The position numbers and the translations under genes are program-made. The notes under the pieces are model-generated. The model worked only from the letters and a program-made list of their open reading frames with translations, had not been told where the DNA came from and did not search any database. Shown here piece by piece: positions 6,430 through 12,804 of a stretch of DNA of 45,008 bases. Source of the stretch: Thermus composti (GTDB lineage: Bacteria; Deinococcota; Deinococci; Deinococcales; Thermaceae); NCBI RefSeq assembly GCF_014647535.1, contig NZ_BMPJ01000016.1:1-45008 (forward strand), written 5' to 3'. The first letter of the stretch is position 1. Each line of letters begins with the position of its first letter.

Positions 6430-6816
6430 ATGGTCCAGCTGCGTAAGCCCCTTCCCCCCTACCTCCTCCGCACCCCAGGGGGAGGCAAGGTCTATCTCCC
6501 TGACCTCAAAGGCAGGATTCCGATCCTCCTCCGGGACCCCTCCCTGGCCCGGGGCGTGGCAGAGGGGCTAAAAGGGCTGGAGGCCCAGGCCTTCCTCCTG
6601 ACCGAAGCCCCTCAGGAAAGCCCCCTCCCCCTCCTCCTGGACCCCCAAGGCCTTTTGCTCCACGCCATCCCCCCGGGGGGCGCCCTGGTGGCCGACCCCT
6701 ACCTGGAGGTCTACCACCTAGGGCCGGTGCAGGAGCCGGAAGAGGTCCTGGAGTGGGTGCGCTTCGTGGAGGCCCAGTGCCCGGAGTGCGTCCTGCCGGA
6801 GGCGGACTGGCTTTGA
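6430..6816 (+). CDS. thioredoxin-fold-like protein of unknown function with CPEC tail
   Basis: 128 residues. The order of elements resembles a peroxiredoxin or redoxin core: GGGKVYLPDLKGRIPILLRD at the start and LLLDPQGLLLHAIPPGG later. However, no CxxC or peroxidatic cysteine follows the second strand. Instead a CPEC motif sits at the very end (FVEAQCPECVLPEADWL). There is no signal peptide. The gene starts divergently from the nrc-like operon under the shared operator and is followed after 10 bases by a DUF488 gene. A redox or metal-trafficking role is conceivable, but I do not recognise a characterised family. Confidence 0.5.
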   Translation: MVQLRKPLPPYLLRTPGGGKVYLPDLKGRIPILLRDPSLARGVAEGLKGLEAQAFLLTEAPQESPLPLLLDPQGLLLHAIPPGGALVADPYLEVYHLGPVQEPEEVLEWVRFVEAQCPECVLPEADWL

Positions 6817-6826
6817 AGAGGTGGGC

Positions 6827-7195
6827 ATGCCCTTCCGCACCAAGCGGGTCTACGACCCCCCTTCCCCCGAGGACGGTCTCAGGGTCCTGGTGGACCGGAT
6901 CTGGCCCCGCGGGCTCTCCAAGGAGAAGGCCCGGGTGGACTGGTGGGCCAAGGAACTCCCCCCCTCGAACGCCCTAAGGCGCTGGTTCGCCCACGACCCC
7001 GGGAAGTACCTGGAGTTCCTCCGCCGCTACCGGGAAGAGCTCAAGGGAAACCCGGCCCTAGCGCGGCTCCAGGCCCTAGGGAAAGAGGGCACGGTGACCC
7101 TCCTCTTCGGCGCCAAGGAAACGCGCTACAACAACGCCCAGGCCCTCCTGGCCATCCTGAAGGAAGAAAGCCTCACGGGCGGAGGAGAGGCTTGA
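6827..7195 (+). CDS. DUF488 (YeaO-like) protein
   Basis: 122 residues, start ATG 6827 with GAAGAGGTG just before it. A GTG at 6821 lies inside that ribosome site. Family marks include TKRVYDPPSPEDGLRVLVDR, IWPRGLSKE and the tail TVTLLFGAKETRYNNAQ. DUF488 proteins are small cytoplasmic proteins without a settled function. The gene is in tandem with the 6430 gene and overlaps the 3' end of the convergent msrA by 23 bases. Confidence 0.85.
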   Translation: MPFRTKRVYDPPSPEDGLRVLVDRIWPRGLSKEKARVDWWAKELPPSNALRRWFAHDPGKYLEFLRRYREELKGNPALARLQALGKEGTVTLLFGAKETRYNNAQALLAILKEESLTGGGEA

Positions 7196-7703
7196 ACGCC
7201 TTCGTCGCCTTCTCCAGCTTAGGAACGATAACCAGGCGGCAGTAGGAGGCCTCAGGGTGGCGGGCGAAGTAGTCCCGATGGTACTCCTCGGCGGGGTAAA
7301 AGGTGGTGAAGGGGAGGAGTTTGGTGGCGATGGGCTTCGGGTAAAGGGGGGCGAGCTCCCGCATCACCGCCTCCGCCACCTGCTTTTGCGCTTCCGAGTA
7401 GTAGAAGATGGCGGGGCTGTACTGGGGTCCCACATCGGGCCCCTGCCGGTCCTCGCTCGCGGGGTCGTGTACGGCGAAAAAGTAGCGGAGTAGATCGGCA
7501 TAGGGGAAGACCTCGGGGTCAAAGCGCACCTGCACCGTCTCGCGGTGCCCCGTGGCCCCCGTGCAGACCTCCTCGTAGGTGGGGTAGGGCACGTGCCCCC
7601 CGGCGTAGCCCGGCACCACCTCCAAGACGCCCCGAAGGAGCTTGAAGGTCGCCTCCGTGCACCAGAAGCACCCGCCCGCCAAGGTGGCGATCTCCTCAGC
7701 CAT
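7173..7703 (-). CDS. msrA: peptide methionine sulfoxide reductase A
   Basis: 176 residues. The catalytic motif GGCFWCTEATF is near residue 10 and the family block GYAGGHVPYPTYEEVCTGATGH follows. The tail EEYHRDYFARHPEASYC contains a further cysteine that could serve recycling. It reduces methionine-S-sulfoxide in proteins, with thioredoxin as usual donor. It has no signal peptide, so it is cytoplasmic. It probably protects against oxidative or nitrosative damage arising in this region, but it is also a common stand-alone gene. Confidence 0.95.
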   Translation of the reverse strand: MAEEIATLAGGCFWCTEATFKLLRGVLEVVPGYAGGHVPYPTYEEVCTGATGHRETVQVRFDPEVFPYADLLRYFFAVHDPASEDRQGPDVGPQYSPAIFYYSEAQKQVAEAVMRELAPLYPKPIATKLLPFTTFYPAEEYHRDYFARHPEASYCRLVIVPKLEKATKAFKPLLRP

Positions 7704-7710
7704 GGCCTCA

Positions 7711-7859
7711 GGTTACCTGACGGAGAGCGCCAGGAGGCCAGCCTCTGCCTCACCTGCCGCTACCTCAGGCAGGAAGAGGACTTTTTCTGCGCCCTCCTCC
7801 AGATCCCCCTGGCCCCCCCAGACCTCCGCCTCGCTTGCCCGGACCGCGCCCCGGCCTAA
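7711..7859 (+). other. possible small Cys-rich protein, start unclear
   Basis: One + frame ends at TAA 7857-7859 and reads SLCLTCRYLRQEEDFFCALL, then PPDLRLACPDRAPA. The pattern CxxC...C...C resembles small zinc-ribbon-like proteins. No ATG, GTG or TTG lies close upstream in this frame. An ATG at 7702 is in another frame and would need a frameshift. The end overlaps the stop of the convergent cytochrome gene. It may be a decayed gene or chance. Confidence 0.25.
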
Positions 7860-8287
7860 GGCCGGCTCTTGGCCACGTCCTGGGGCTTTAGGGGCTTGGC
7901 CCGGACCTTCTTGACCTCCTCGGGCGTGATCGGCTTCGGGTTCTTGTTGCCGAAGGAGGAGAGAACGTGGTTGAGAAGGGCGGCCACCTGGGCGTCGGAA
8001 AGCTGCTGGCCAAACCCCGGCATGAAGCCGGTGTACGTGGCGTTCCCCACCTTCAAAGGCCCCTGCAGGCCGAAAAGCACCGCCCGGATCAGGTAAACCC
8101 GCCCCTCGTCCTTCTGGGCCAGCTGGTCCAGGCCCTTGAGGCTGGGGAAAGCGCCCGGGACCCCCAACCCCGTGGCCTGATGGCAGCTCTGGCAGTACTG
8201 CCCGTAGAGCTTGGCCCCGTCTTGGGCCAAAGCCCCCCCTAAAAAGCCCAAAGCCATAAGCGCACCCACCGCAAGCTTCCTCACCAT
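7856..8287 (-). CDS. class I cytochrome c, periplasmic
   Basis: 143 residues, start ATG 8287 after GGGAGGTGA, which also forms the stop of the radical SAM gene. A signal peptide (residues ~1-22, ending LGGALAQ) is followed by the heme site CQSCH in GAKLYGQYCQSCHQATGLG. The likely distal Met ligand is in YTGFMPGFGQQLSD near residue 95. The tail is lysine-rich (EEVKKVRAKPLKPQ). It is a soluble or loosely bound carrier and the most likely electron donor to NirK or the CuA subunit of the NO reductase. It is a paralog of the truncated cytochrome at 456-665. Confidence 0.9.
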   Translation of the reverse strand: MVRKLAVGALMALGFLGGALAQDGAKLYGQYCQSCHQATGLGVPGAFPSLKGLDQLAQKDEGRVYLIRAVLFGLQGPLKVGNATYTGFMPGFGQQLSDAQVAALLNHVLSSFGNKNPKPITPEEVKKVRAKPLKPQDVAKSRP

Positions 8288-8292
8288 ACCCT

Positions 8293-9420
8293 TCACCTCC
8301 CAACGGCGTGTTTTCCCACCTTCTCCAGCCAGGCCGGGGGAACGTAGGCGCACCGGGGCTCGCTGACGAGGTAATCCCCGGTCTCCGCCCAGGCCCTGGC
8401 CCGGCTTCCCCCGCACACATACCGGTACTCGCAGACCCCGCACTTCCCCTTGAGGAGGTCCTTATTGCGAAGCTCCCGGAAGAGGGAGCTATTCCGGTAG
8501 ATCTCCAAAAGGGGCTTTTCCCGGACGTTTCCCGCGTAGATGGGCAAAAACCCCGAGGGAGCCACCTCCCCCCGGGCCGAGACGAAGACGAAGCCGTTCC
8601 CATCCGTCACCCCAAGCCGGGAGTGCTCCATGCCGTCTTGGAAGTACTCCCGGTGGAGGCTCTCCCCTGCGGCCAGGGCCCTGTCCTTTCCGCCCTCGGC
8701 CCGGCGCCTTTGCAGGACCACCCGGCGGAAGTGGTGGGCTTCCGTAGTCTTCACGTGGAAGGGATACGCCTTGGAAACCTCGTAAAGCCAGTAGAGGACC
8801 TCCTCAAACTCCTTAGAGGAAAGCTGCTTAAGAAGCGCCCCCCGCCCCACGGGAACCAGGAAGAAGAGGCTCCAAAGCACCACGCCCTTTTCCGCCAAAA
8901 GGTCGGGGAGGGCCTGGATCTCCGGCCAGTTGTCCCGGGTCACCGTGGTGTTCACCTGGGTGGGAAGCCCGGCCTCCCGGGCCCAGTCCAAGGCGGCCAG
9001 GGTGCGGGCGAAGGTGCCCGCTTCTCCCCGGAAGGCATCGTGGCTTTCCGGGCTCGCCCCGTCCAGGGAGAGGGCGAGCCGGGTCACCCCGGCCTCCTTC
9101 AGGCGGAAGATCCGCTCCCGGGTGAGGAGGGGGGTGGCGGCGGGCGTCAAGCCCACCTTCAGGCCCAGGTCCCGGGCGCGCTCAATGAGGAGGGAAAGGT
9201 CCTGCCGGGCCAGGGGGTCCCCGCCCGTGAGGAGGAGGAGGGGCTTAGGGGAGTAGGTGGCCACCTCCTCTATGAGGCGCAAGCCCTCCTCCGTGGAAAG
9301 CTCCTCCGGCAAGGGGTGAGGCATAGCCGAGGCCCGGCAGTGGCGGCAGGCCAGAAAGCAGGCGTTGGTCACCTCCCAGGCGACCAGGTAGGGGTATTGG
9401 GCGAAATCGGGGCGCTCCAT
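8293..9420 (-). CDS. radical SAM/SPASM protein, NirJ/AhbD-like superfamily
   Basis: 375 residues, start ATG 9420. The radical SAM cluster motif CFLACRHC lies at residues 22-29, followed by LLTGGDPLARQDL (SAM-binding GGDP). A C-terminal SPASM-type region with CGVCEYRYVCGG and a later cysteine can bind extra Fe-S clusters. The pattern WEVTNACFLACRHCRA, with LDGASPESHDAFRG and LFFLVPVGRG, fits the uncharacterised relatives of heme-d1 and heme-b synthases rather than true NirJ. No other heme d1 genes are present, so a role in heme modification for the NO reductase or in another peptide or cofactor change is open. It is cotranscribed with the cytochrome c. A second in-frame ATG upstream lies inside the operator. 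Confidence 0.75.
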   Translation of the reverse strand: MERPDFAQYPYLVAWEVTNACFLACRHCRASAMPHPLPEELSTEEGLRLIEEVATYSPKPLLLLTGGDPLARQDLSLLIERARDLGLKVGLTPAATPLLTRERIFRLKEAGVTRLALSLDGASPESHDAFRGEAGTFARTLAALDWAREAGLPTQVNTTVTRDNWPEIQALPDLLAEKGVVLWSLFFLVPVGRGALLKQLSSKEFEEVLYWLYEVSKAYPFHVKTTEAHHFRRVVLQRRRAEGGKDRALAAGESLHREYFQDGMEHSRLGVTDGNGFVFVSARGEVAPSGFLPIYAGNVREKPLLEIYRNSSLFRELRNKDLLKGKCGVCEYRYVCGGSRARAWAETGDYLVSEPRCAYVPPAWLEKVGKHAVGR

Positions 9421-9452
9421 GTTCTTAACCTTTCCGAAGGGCTTCCTAAGGT

Positions 9453-9470
9453 CCATGACCGGGGTCATGG
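9453..9470. promoter_or_regulatory. palindromic operator, CCATGACC-N2-GGTCATGG family (site 3)
   Basis: Perfect 8-base arms around GG. On the minus strand GTTAAG begins at 9429, again 32.5 bases from the centre as at sites 1 and 4. The radical SAM start codon at 9420 lies 41.5 bases from the centre, so a start at or near the ATG is likely. Confidence 0.7.
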
Positions 9471-9575
9471 GGGGCAAACAGTAGATCCGCAAGGCCCGTT
9501 CCCGCCCTTCCGGGCCCGGGGCCTTGCCCAGGTCCCCACCCGCACCATCCCCAACAAGCTGAACCACCGGTTCAT
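9465..9575 (-). CDS. possible 36-residue leader ORF
   Basis: ATG 9575 follows GGCGGTGGTGG. The ORF reads MNRWFSLLGMVRVGTWARPR, then a basic, glycine-rich tail, and stops at TGA inside the operator at 9453-9470. The operator at 9613-9628 with its TATCTT hexamer lies directly upstream, so it would be the first ORF on that transcript. I recognise no family. It may be a leader peptide, a remnant, or chance. Confidence 0.25.
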   Translation of the reverse strand: MNRWFSLLGMVRVGTWARPRARKGGNGPCGSTVCPP

Positions 9576-9594
9576 GGCCACCACCGCCAAAACC

Positions 9595-9628
9595 AAGATA
9601 AAAAAGTCCTGCTAGGACAGATGTCCTA
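9595..9628 (-). promoter_or_regulatory. operator TAGGACA-GA-TGTCCTA (site 2) with -10 TATCTT
   Basis: The operator (9613-9628) is a perfect 16-base palindrome. Its minus-strand -10 hexamer TATCTT (9600-9595) begins 20.5 bases from the operator centre, exactly as at site 1. It would drive the radical SAM/cytochrome operon from a start near 9588. It lies downstream of nirK, so it cannot serve that gene's promoter. Confidence 0.6.
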
Positions 9629-9687
9629 AGCCAGACGTCCCTGGCCAGTTTCAAAGGCCCAAGGGGTTTTCCTCCCCAGCAAAACTC

Positions 9688-9712
9688 GGGGCGGGGATCG
9701 CCTCCCCGCCCC
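9688..9712 (-). terminator. terminator after nirK
   Basis: A 9-base GC stem (GGGGCGGGG/CCCCGCCCC) with a 7-base loop lies 16 bases after the nirK stop. The minus-strand continuation GAGTTTTGC gives a short T-tract. Confidence 0.7.
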
Positions 9713-9727
9713 TTAGCCTCGCCTAAG

Positions 9728-11092
9728 TTAGTGGTGGTGCTTGACCGCCTCCTGCGGGGCTGGCTCGTAAACCCGGATGATCCCCCTCATGTAGGGGTGG
9801 ATGCTGCAAATGTAGACGTACTCCCCGGGCTGGGTGAAGGTGATGCGGTACCGCTCGCCGTGGCCCAGCTTGGAGGTCACGAAGGGCTCGGGGCCATTCA
9901 CCTGGATCACCACGGCGTCGTGCCGCCCGGTGCGCTCCCCGTCCAGGAGGTCAAAGACGTCCTCGTTGACGAACTCCACCGTGGTGCCCACGGGGACCTC
10001 CAAGATCTTGGGGTAGAAGGAGTTCCCCACCATCTGGACCCGGACGGGAAGGGGCTCCAAGGCCTTGGAGCCTACGGCCACAGGCTGGGCCAAAGCCGGG
10101 TCCAGGGGAACACGCACGGTGTGCTCGTGGTCCGGCGTTCCCAGGCCGTAGGGGTCCAGGACCCGCTTGGCGTCGGCAGGGATAGCGGCCAGGGCCTTAG
10201 GCCCCTCGGCCCGGACCTCCCCGATCCTGGGGGCATCCTTCTTGGCCCGGAGAATCCCCACCGCTCCCTTGATGGCCGTGTTGAAGACGTGGGTCACCAG
10301 GGTGTAATCCCCTTCCACAGGGGGCACCCGCCACTCAATCACCCAGGAGTCGGAGGGCCCGGCCAGAACGGTCTGGCTCCCCTTCATGACGTTGTCGGGG
10401 TTCCCCTGGTAGTAGATGTACTCCCACACGCCTCCCACTACGTGGAAGGTGCTGGTGAGGCTCGGACCCGCGTTCAGGAAGTAGATGCGCACGTAGTCCC
10501 CGGGCCGCACGGGGATGGGCTCGTTGACGTAGCGGAAGTTGTACCCGTTGAAGACCACGTAGGTGGCCTTGCCGTCAAAGAAGTCCCGGCCCGAGGCGTA
10601 CCACTCGCTTTGGACGATGTAGAGCCTGAGGTCGGGCGGGCGTTTTAGCTCGGCCTCGAGGCGGTACTTCTTCTTGGGCTCCACCACGATCATCCCGTGC
10701 TGGCCGCCCATGGTGTGGGCCATGATCCCGTGGCCGCCGGGGGCGCAGTGGTACATGAAGACCCCGGGGAAGTCGGCGGTGAAGCGGAAAACCCGCTCCT
10801 CCCCGGGCTGGACGTTCCCCAGGAACTTGGAGGTCTGGGTGTTGGCCGCGTGGATGGAGAGGCCGTGGGCCACGGTGTCCACGTTCTTGAGGACGATCTC
10901 CACCGTGTCCCCCTCCTCCACCACAAGCATCGGCCCCGGGCTCATGCCGTTAAAGGAGAACCCCTTGACGTAGACCCCCTCGTCCACGGGGAAGACGCTG
11001 CTTTGGGCCACCAGCTCAAACCGCTTCACCGCGGCCAGGGCGGGGACCCCCAGGGCCACCGCCGCCATCAGTAGGAACCTTGCTCCTTTCAT
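9728..11092 (-). CDS. nirK: copper nitrite reductase, three-cupredoxin-domain NirK
   Basis: 454 residues, start ATG 11092 after GAGGTGAAGGGA. A signal peptide ends near ALAA (residue 21). Domains 1 and 2 carry type 1 copper ligands H76, C116, H126 and Q131, and type 2 ligands H81, H115 and H268. The usual axial Met is Gln131. The usual catalytic Asp (between the first two His) is Ser79, while the catalytic His is kept (H217 in FHVVGG). A third, C-terminal cupredoxin domain has H391, C429, H432 and M435 (CSIHPYM). The enzyme reduces nitrite to NO in the periplasm, and the added domain probably receives electrons. These traits match what I recall of the Thermus scotoductus enzyme. The last residues are KHHH. 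Confidence 0.93.
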   Translation of the reverse strand: MKGARFLLMAAVALGVPALAAVKRFELVAQSSVFPVDEGVYVKGFSFNGMSPGPMLVVEEGDTVEIVLKNVDTVAHGLSIHAANTQTSKFLGNVQPGEERVFRFTADFPGVFMYHCAPGGHGIMAHTMGGQHGMIVVEPKKKYRLEAELKRPPDLRLYIVQSEWYASGRDFFDGKATYVVFNGYNFRYVNEPIPVRPGDYVRIYFLNAGPSLTSTFHVVGGVWEYIYYQGNPDNVMKGSQTVLAGPSDSWVIEWRVPPVEGDYTLVTHVFNTAIKGAVGILRAKKDAPRIGEVRAEGPKALAAIPADAKRVLDPYGLGTPDHEHTVRVPLDPALAQPVAVGSKALEPLPVRVQMVGNSFYPKILEVPVGTTVEFVNEDVFDLLDGERTGRHDAVVIQVNGPEPFVTSKLGHGERYRITFTQPGEYVYICSIHPYMRGIIRVYEPAPQEAVKHHH

Positions 11093-11135
11093 TCCCTTCA
11101 CCTCCTCGGGCCCTAACTCGGACCCTCGCATCCTC

Positions 11136-11170
11136 GTTTTAGCACCCACCCCCAAGGACAAGTGTCCTTG
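11136..11170 (-). promoter_or_regulatory. nirK promoter: operator CAAGGACA-AG-TGTCCTTG (site 3) with -10 TAAAAC
   Basis: The operator (11153-11170) has perfect 8-base arms. A minus-strand hexamer TAAAAC (11141-11136) starts 20.5 bases from its centre, the same offset as at sites 1 and 2. Transcription would begin near 11129, leaving a ~37-base leader with a good ribosome site. The operator covers the -35 region. Confidence 0.65.
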
Positions 11171-11234
11171 TGACAAAAGTCCCTAGCGGAAAAACCGCCT
11201 CACGGAAGCCTTCCCTCGCCCTATCCTGGGGAAG

Positions 11235-11627
11235 ATGAAGCCTCTCTTCCTGGTCCTTGGCTTCTTCTTCACCGGCCTGGGGTTCCTGGGGAGCGTGCTT
11301 CCTATCCTCCCTGCCACCCCCTTCTTCCTGGTGGCCGCCTACCTTTTCGCCCAAAGCCACCCGCGCCTGGAAGGGTGGCTTCTCTCCTTGCCCCAGGTGG
11401 GCCCCCTCCTTCGGAGCTACCGGTCGGGGCGGGGCATCCCCCTGCGCACCAAGGTCTTGGCCACCCTCCTCGCCACGGTGGCCGCCCTTCTTAGCGCCTA
11501 TAGCCTCCCCCACCCCTTGGCCAAGGGGCTTACGCTCCTCCTCGTGGCTTACGGGATCCACTTTCTCTGGCGGCGGGTGCCCACGCTAACGCCGGGAGAA
11601 AGCCCAGTAAACGAGGATCTCCCATAA
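11235..11627 (+). CDS. DUF454 (YbaN-like) membrane protein
   Basis: 130 residues with three to four helices. The DUF454 hallmark is clear: GFLGSVLPILPATPFFLVAAYLFA, followed by SHPRLEGWLLSLPQVGPLLR. The family sits in the inner membrane, has no settled biochemical role, and is often found near respiratory and denitrification genes. It is divergent from nirK. TATCCT at 11222-11227, 7 bases before the ATG, suggests a leaderless start, though GGGGAAG could serve as a ribosome site. The 3' end overlaps the next, convergent gene by 42 bases. Confidence 0.85.
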   Translation: MKPLFLVLGFFFTGLGFLGSVLPILPATPFFLVAAYLFAQSHPRLEGWLLSLPQVGPLLRSYRSGRGIPLRTKVLATLLATVAALLSAYSLPHPLAKGLTLLLVAYGIHFLWRRVPTLTPGESPVNEDLP

Positions 11628-12029
11628 GGCCAGGAACACCCCAAGGGCGTCCCAGTCCGCCCGGCCACCCCAAAGAAACCCGTAGGGGCTCGGCAGGGGA
11701 AGGCCGGTGAGCCTCGAGGCCAGGTAGAAGAGGGCAAGCCCCAGGGCAAGGAGCCTCGAGGCCCCGGTAAGAAGGCCCCCAAGCCACCCCTCTAGGACCT
11801 CTGGGGCCACCCAAAGGAGGAAAACCAGGGTGTAGCCCAGCCCCCCTTGGAGGATGAGGCCGCCCAGGAGCACCCCTTCGTAGAACCAGGCCTCCGCCTC
11901 CCCCCCGTAGGCCCTTCGGCCCAGGCTTGCCAAAAGGGTCCCGCAAAAACCCTGGTAGCCAAGCCCCGCCGCCAGGCCCTGGAGGTGGGCGGGAAGGAGG
12001 GCGAGGAGGGGAGGGAGCCAGGAGGGCAT
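11586..12029 (-). CDS. hypothetical membrane protein, 147 residues
   Basis: The product has about four hydrophobic stretches (LPPLLALLPAHLQGLAAGLG, YEGVLLGGLILQGGLGYTLV, RLLALGLALFYLASRL, ALGVFLALWEILVYW) and is otherwise rich in Gly and Leu. No conserved His or Cys motif stands out. It is convergent with the DUF454 gene and divergent from the NO reductase operon. Codon use fits its neighbours. I do not recognise the family. Confidence 0.6.
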   Translation of the reverse strand: MPSWLPPLLALLPAHLQGLAAGLGYQGFCGTLLASLGRRAYGGEAEAWFYEGVLLGGLILQGGLGYTLVFLLWVAPEVLEGWLGGLLTGASRLLALGLALFYLASRLTGLPLPSPYGFLWGGRADWDALGVFLALWEILVYWAFSRR

Positions 12030-12054
12030 GGGGTGAGTTTAAGGCCCCCTCCCA

Positions 12055-12068
12055 GGGACATTCGTACT
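12055..12068. promoter_or_regulatory. degenerate GGACA-type site before the NO reductase operon
   Basis: GGGACA-TT-CGTACT matches the operator family with two changes in the right arm. No -10 hexamer lies at the 20.5-base offset. TATATC at 12104-12109 is the best -10 before ATG 12129. This is a weak site. Confidence 0.25.
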
Positions 12069-12128
12069 TGACAGGGCCTCGAGGGGCACAAAACTAAGAC
12101 GTGTATATCCTAGTTTTGGAGGTGGACC

Positions 12129-12254
12129 ATGCCCGAGAAGGAACACCGGCTCTTGGACAACCCCTGGCTTCTCCTCATCCTGCACACGGTCCTCTTCGTG
12201 GGGCTCTACCTGATCTGGGGATGGCTGGACATCGCCCGCATCCCTAGGCCCTAA
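12129..12254 (+). CDS. 41-residue single-helix subunit of the heme-copper enzyme
   Basis: ATG 12129 follows GGAGGTGGACC. The sequence opens MPEKEHRLLDNPW and then has one transmembrane helix (LLLILHTVLFVGLYLIWGW) ending in IARIPRP. In size and position just before the CuA subunit it parallels the small subunit IIa of Thermus cytochrome ba3, but the sequence is different and contains a histidine within the helix. The gene is 11 bases from the next start. It is likely a structural subunit of the NO reductase-like complex. Confidence 0.75.
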   Translation: MPEKEHRLLDNPWLLLILHTVLFVGLYLIWGWLDIARIPRP

Positions 12255-12265
12255 AGGAGGTGACC

Positions 12266-12793
12266 ATGGCCCTTTACCCTCCTAAGGATTGGCGCAAGGA
12301 ACGGATCGCCCCCGAGGAGCGGGTCTGGTTGGTCCTCGCCACCCTCTTCGCCATCGTTTTCCTCTCCGCCTTCATGGGGCTTTGGCACCTCACGGGCCGC
12401 CAGACCACCCACGGCGAGGCCTACCGGGTGGACCCCGGAGCCTACCGGGAAAAGGTCATGGCCTTCGCCGAGCGGTACCAGGTGGGCGAGCTAAACGGCA
12501 TTCCCATCGTGGCCCCGCCCCCAGGGGACGTGTACCTGATGGCCCAGGCTTTTAGCTGGTACCCCGTCTTAAAGCTCAAGAAGGGGGAAACCTACAGGCT
12601 CCACGTGGCCTCCGTGGACTTTCCCCACGGCTTCAGCCTTTATCCCCACGAGTGGAGCCTTCAGCTCCACCCCGGGTACGAGTGGGTGTACACCTTCACG
12701 CCCACCCAGGCGGGGGAATACGCCCTGGTCTGCAACGATTACTGCGGCCTAGGGCACCACACCATGGTGGGCCGGATCCTGGTGGAGGAGTAA
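12266..12793 (+). CDS. CuA-containing subunit II of NO reductase-like heme-copper enzyme
   Basis: 175 residues, start ATG 12266 after AAGGAGGTGACC; the GTG at 12260 lies within that ribosome site. One N-terminal helix (residues ~20-41) anchors a periplasmic cupredoxin domain. All CuA ligands are present: H121 (DFPHGFS), C156, C160, H164 and M167 (CNDYCGLGHHTM). The domain accepts electrons from cytochrome c or a copper protein and passes them to subunit I. The length resembles the short subunit II of ba3-type oxidases. The CuA subunit shows that the enzyme is not a classic NorC-type cNOR. Confidence 0.88.
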   Translation: MALYPPKDWRKERIAPEERVWLVLATLFAIVFLSAFMGLWHLTGRQTTHGEAYRVDPGAYREKVMAFAERYQVGELNGIPIVAPPPGDVYLMAQAFSWYPVLKLKKGETYRLHVASVDFPHGFSLYPHEWSLQLHPGYEWVYTFTPTQAGEYALVCNDYCGLGHHTMVGRILVEE

Positions 12794-12804
12794 GGAGGTG
12801 AAGC

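Noticed and set aside
8308-9615. Long + strand open frame (435 codons) over the radical SAM gene
   Set aside because: It is antisense to a gene with clear CxxxCxxC and SPASM motifs. The translation is rich in Gly, Pro and His with no domain, as expected for high-GC shadow frames.
12068-12073. TTGACA as the -35 of the NO reductase operon
   Set aside because: The best -10 (TATATC at 12104) is 30 bases away, too far for a standard promoter.
12077-12084. CCTCGAGG palindrome in the promoter of the NO reductase operon
   Set aside because: The same octamer occurs all over this window, inside genes too, so it carries no specific meaning here.
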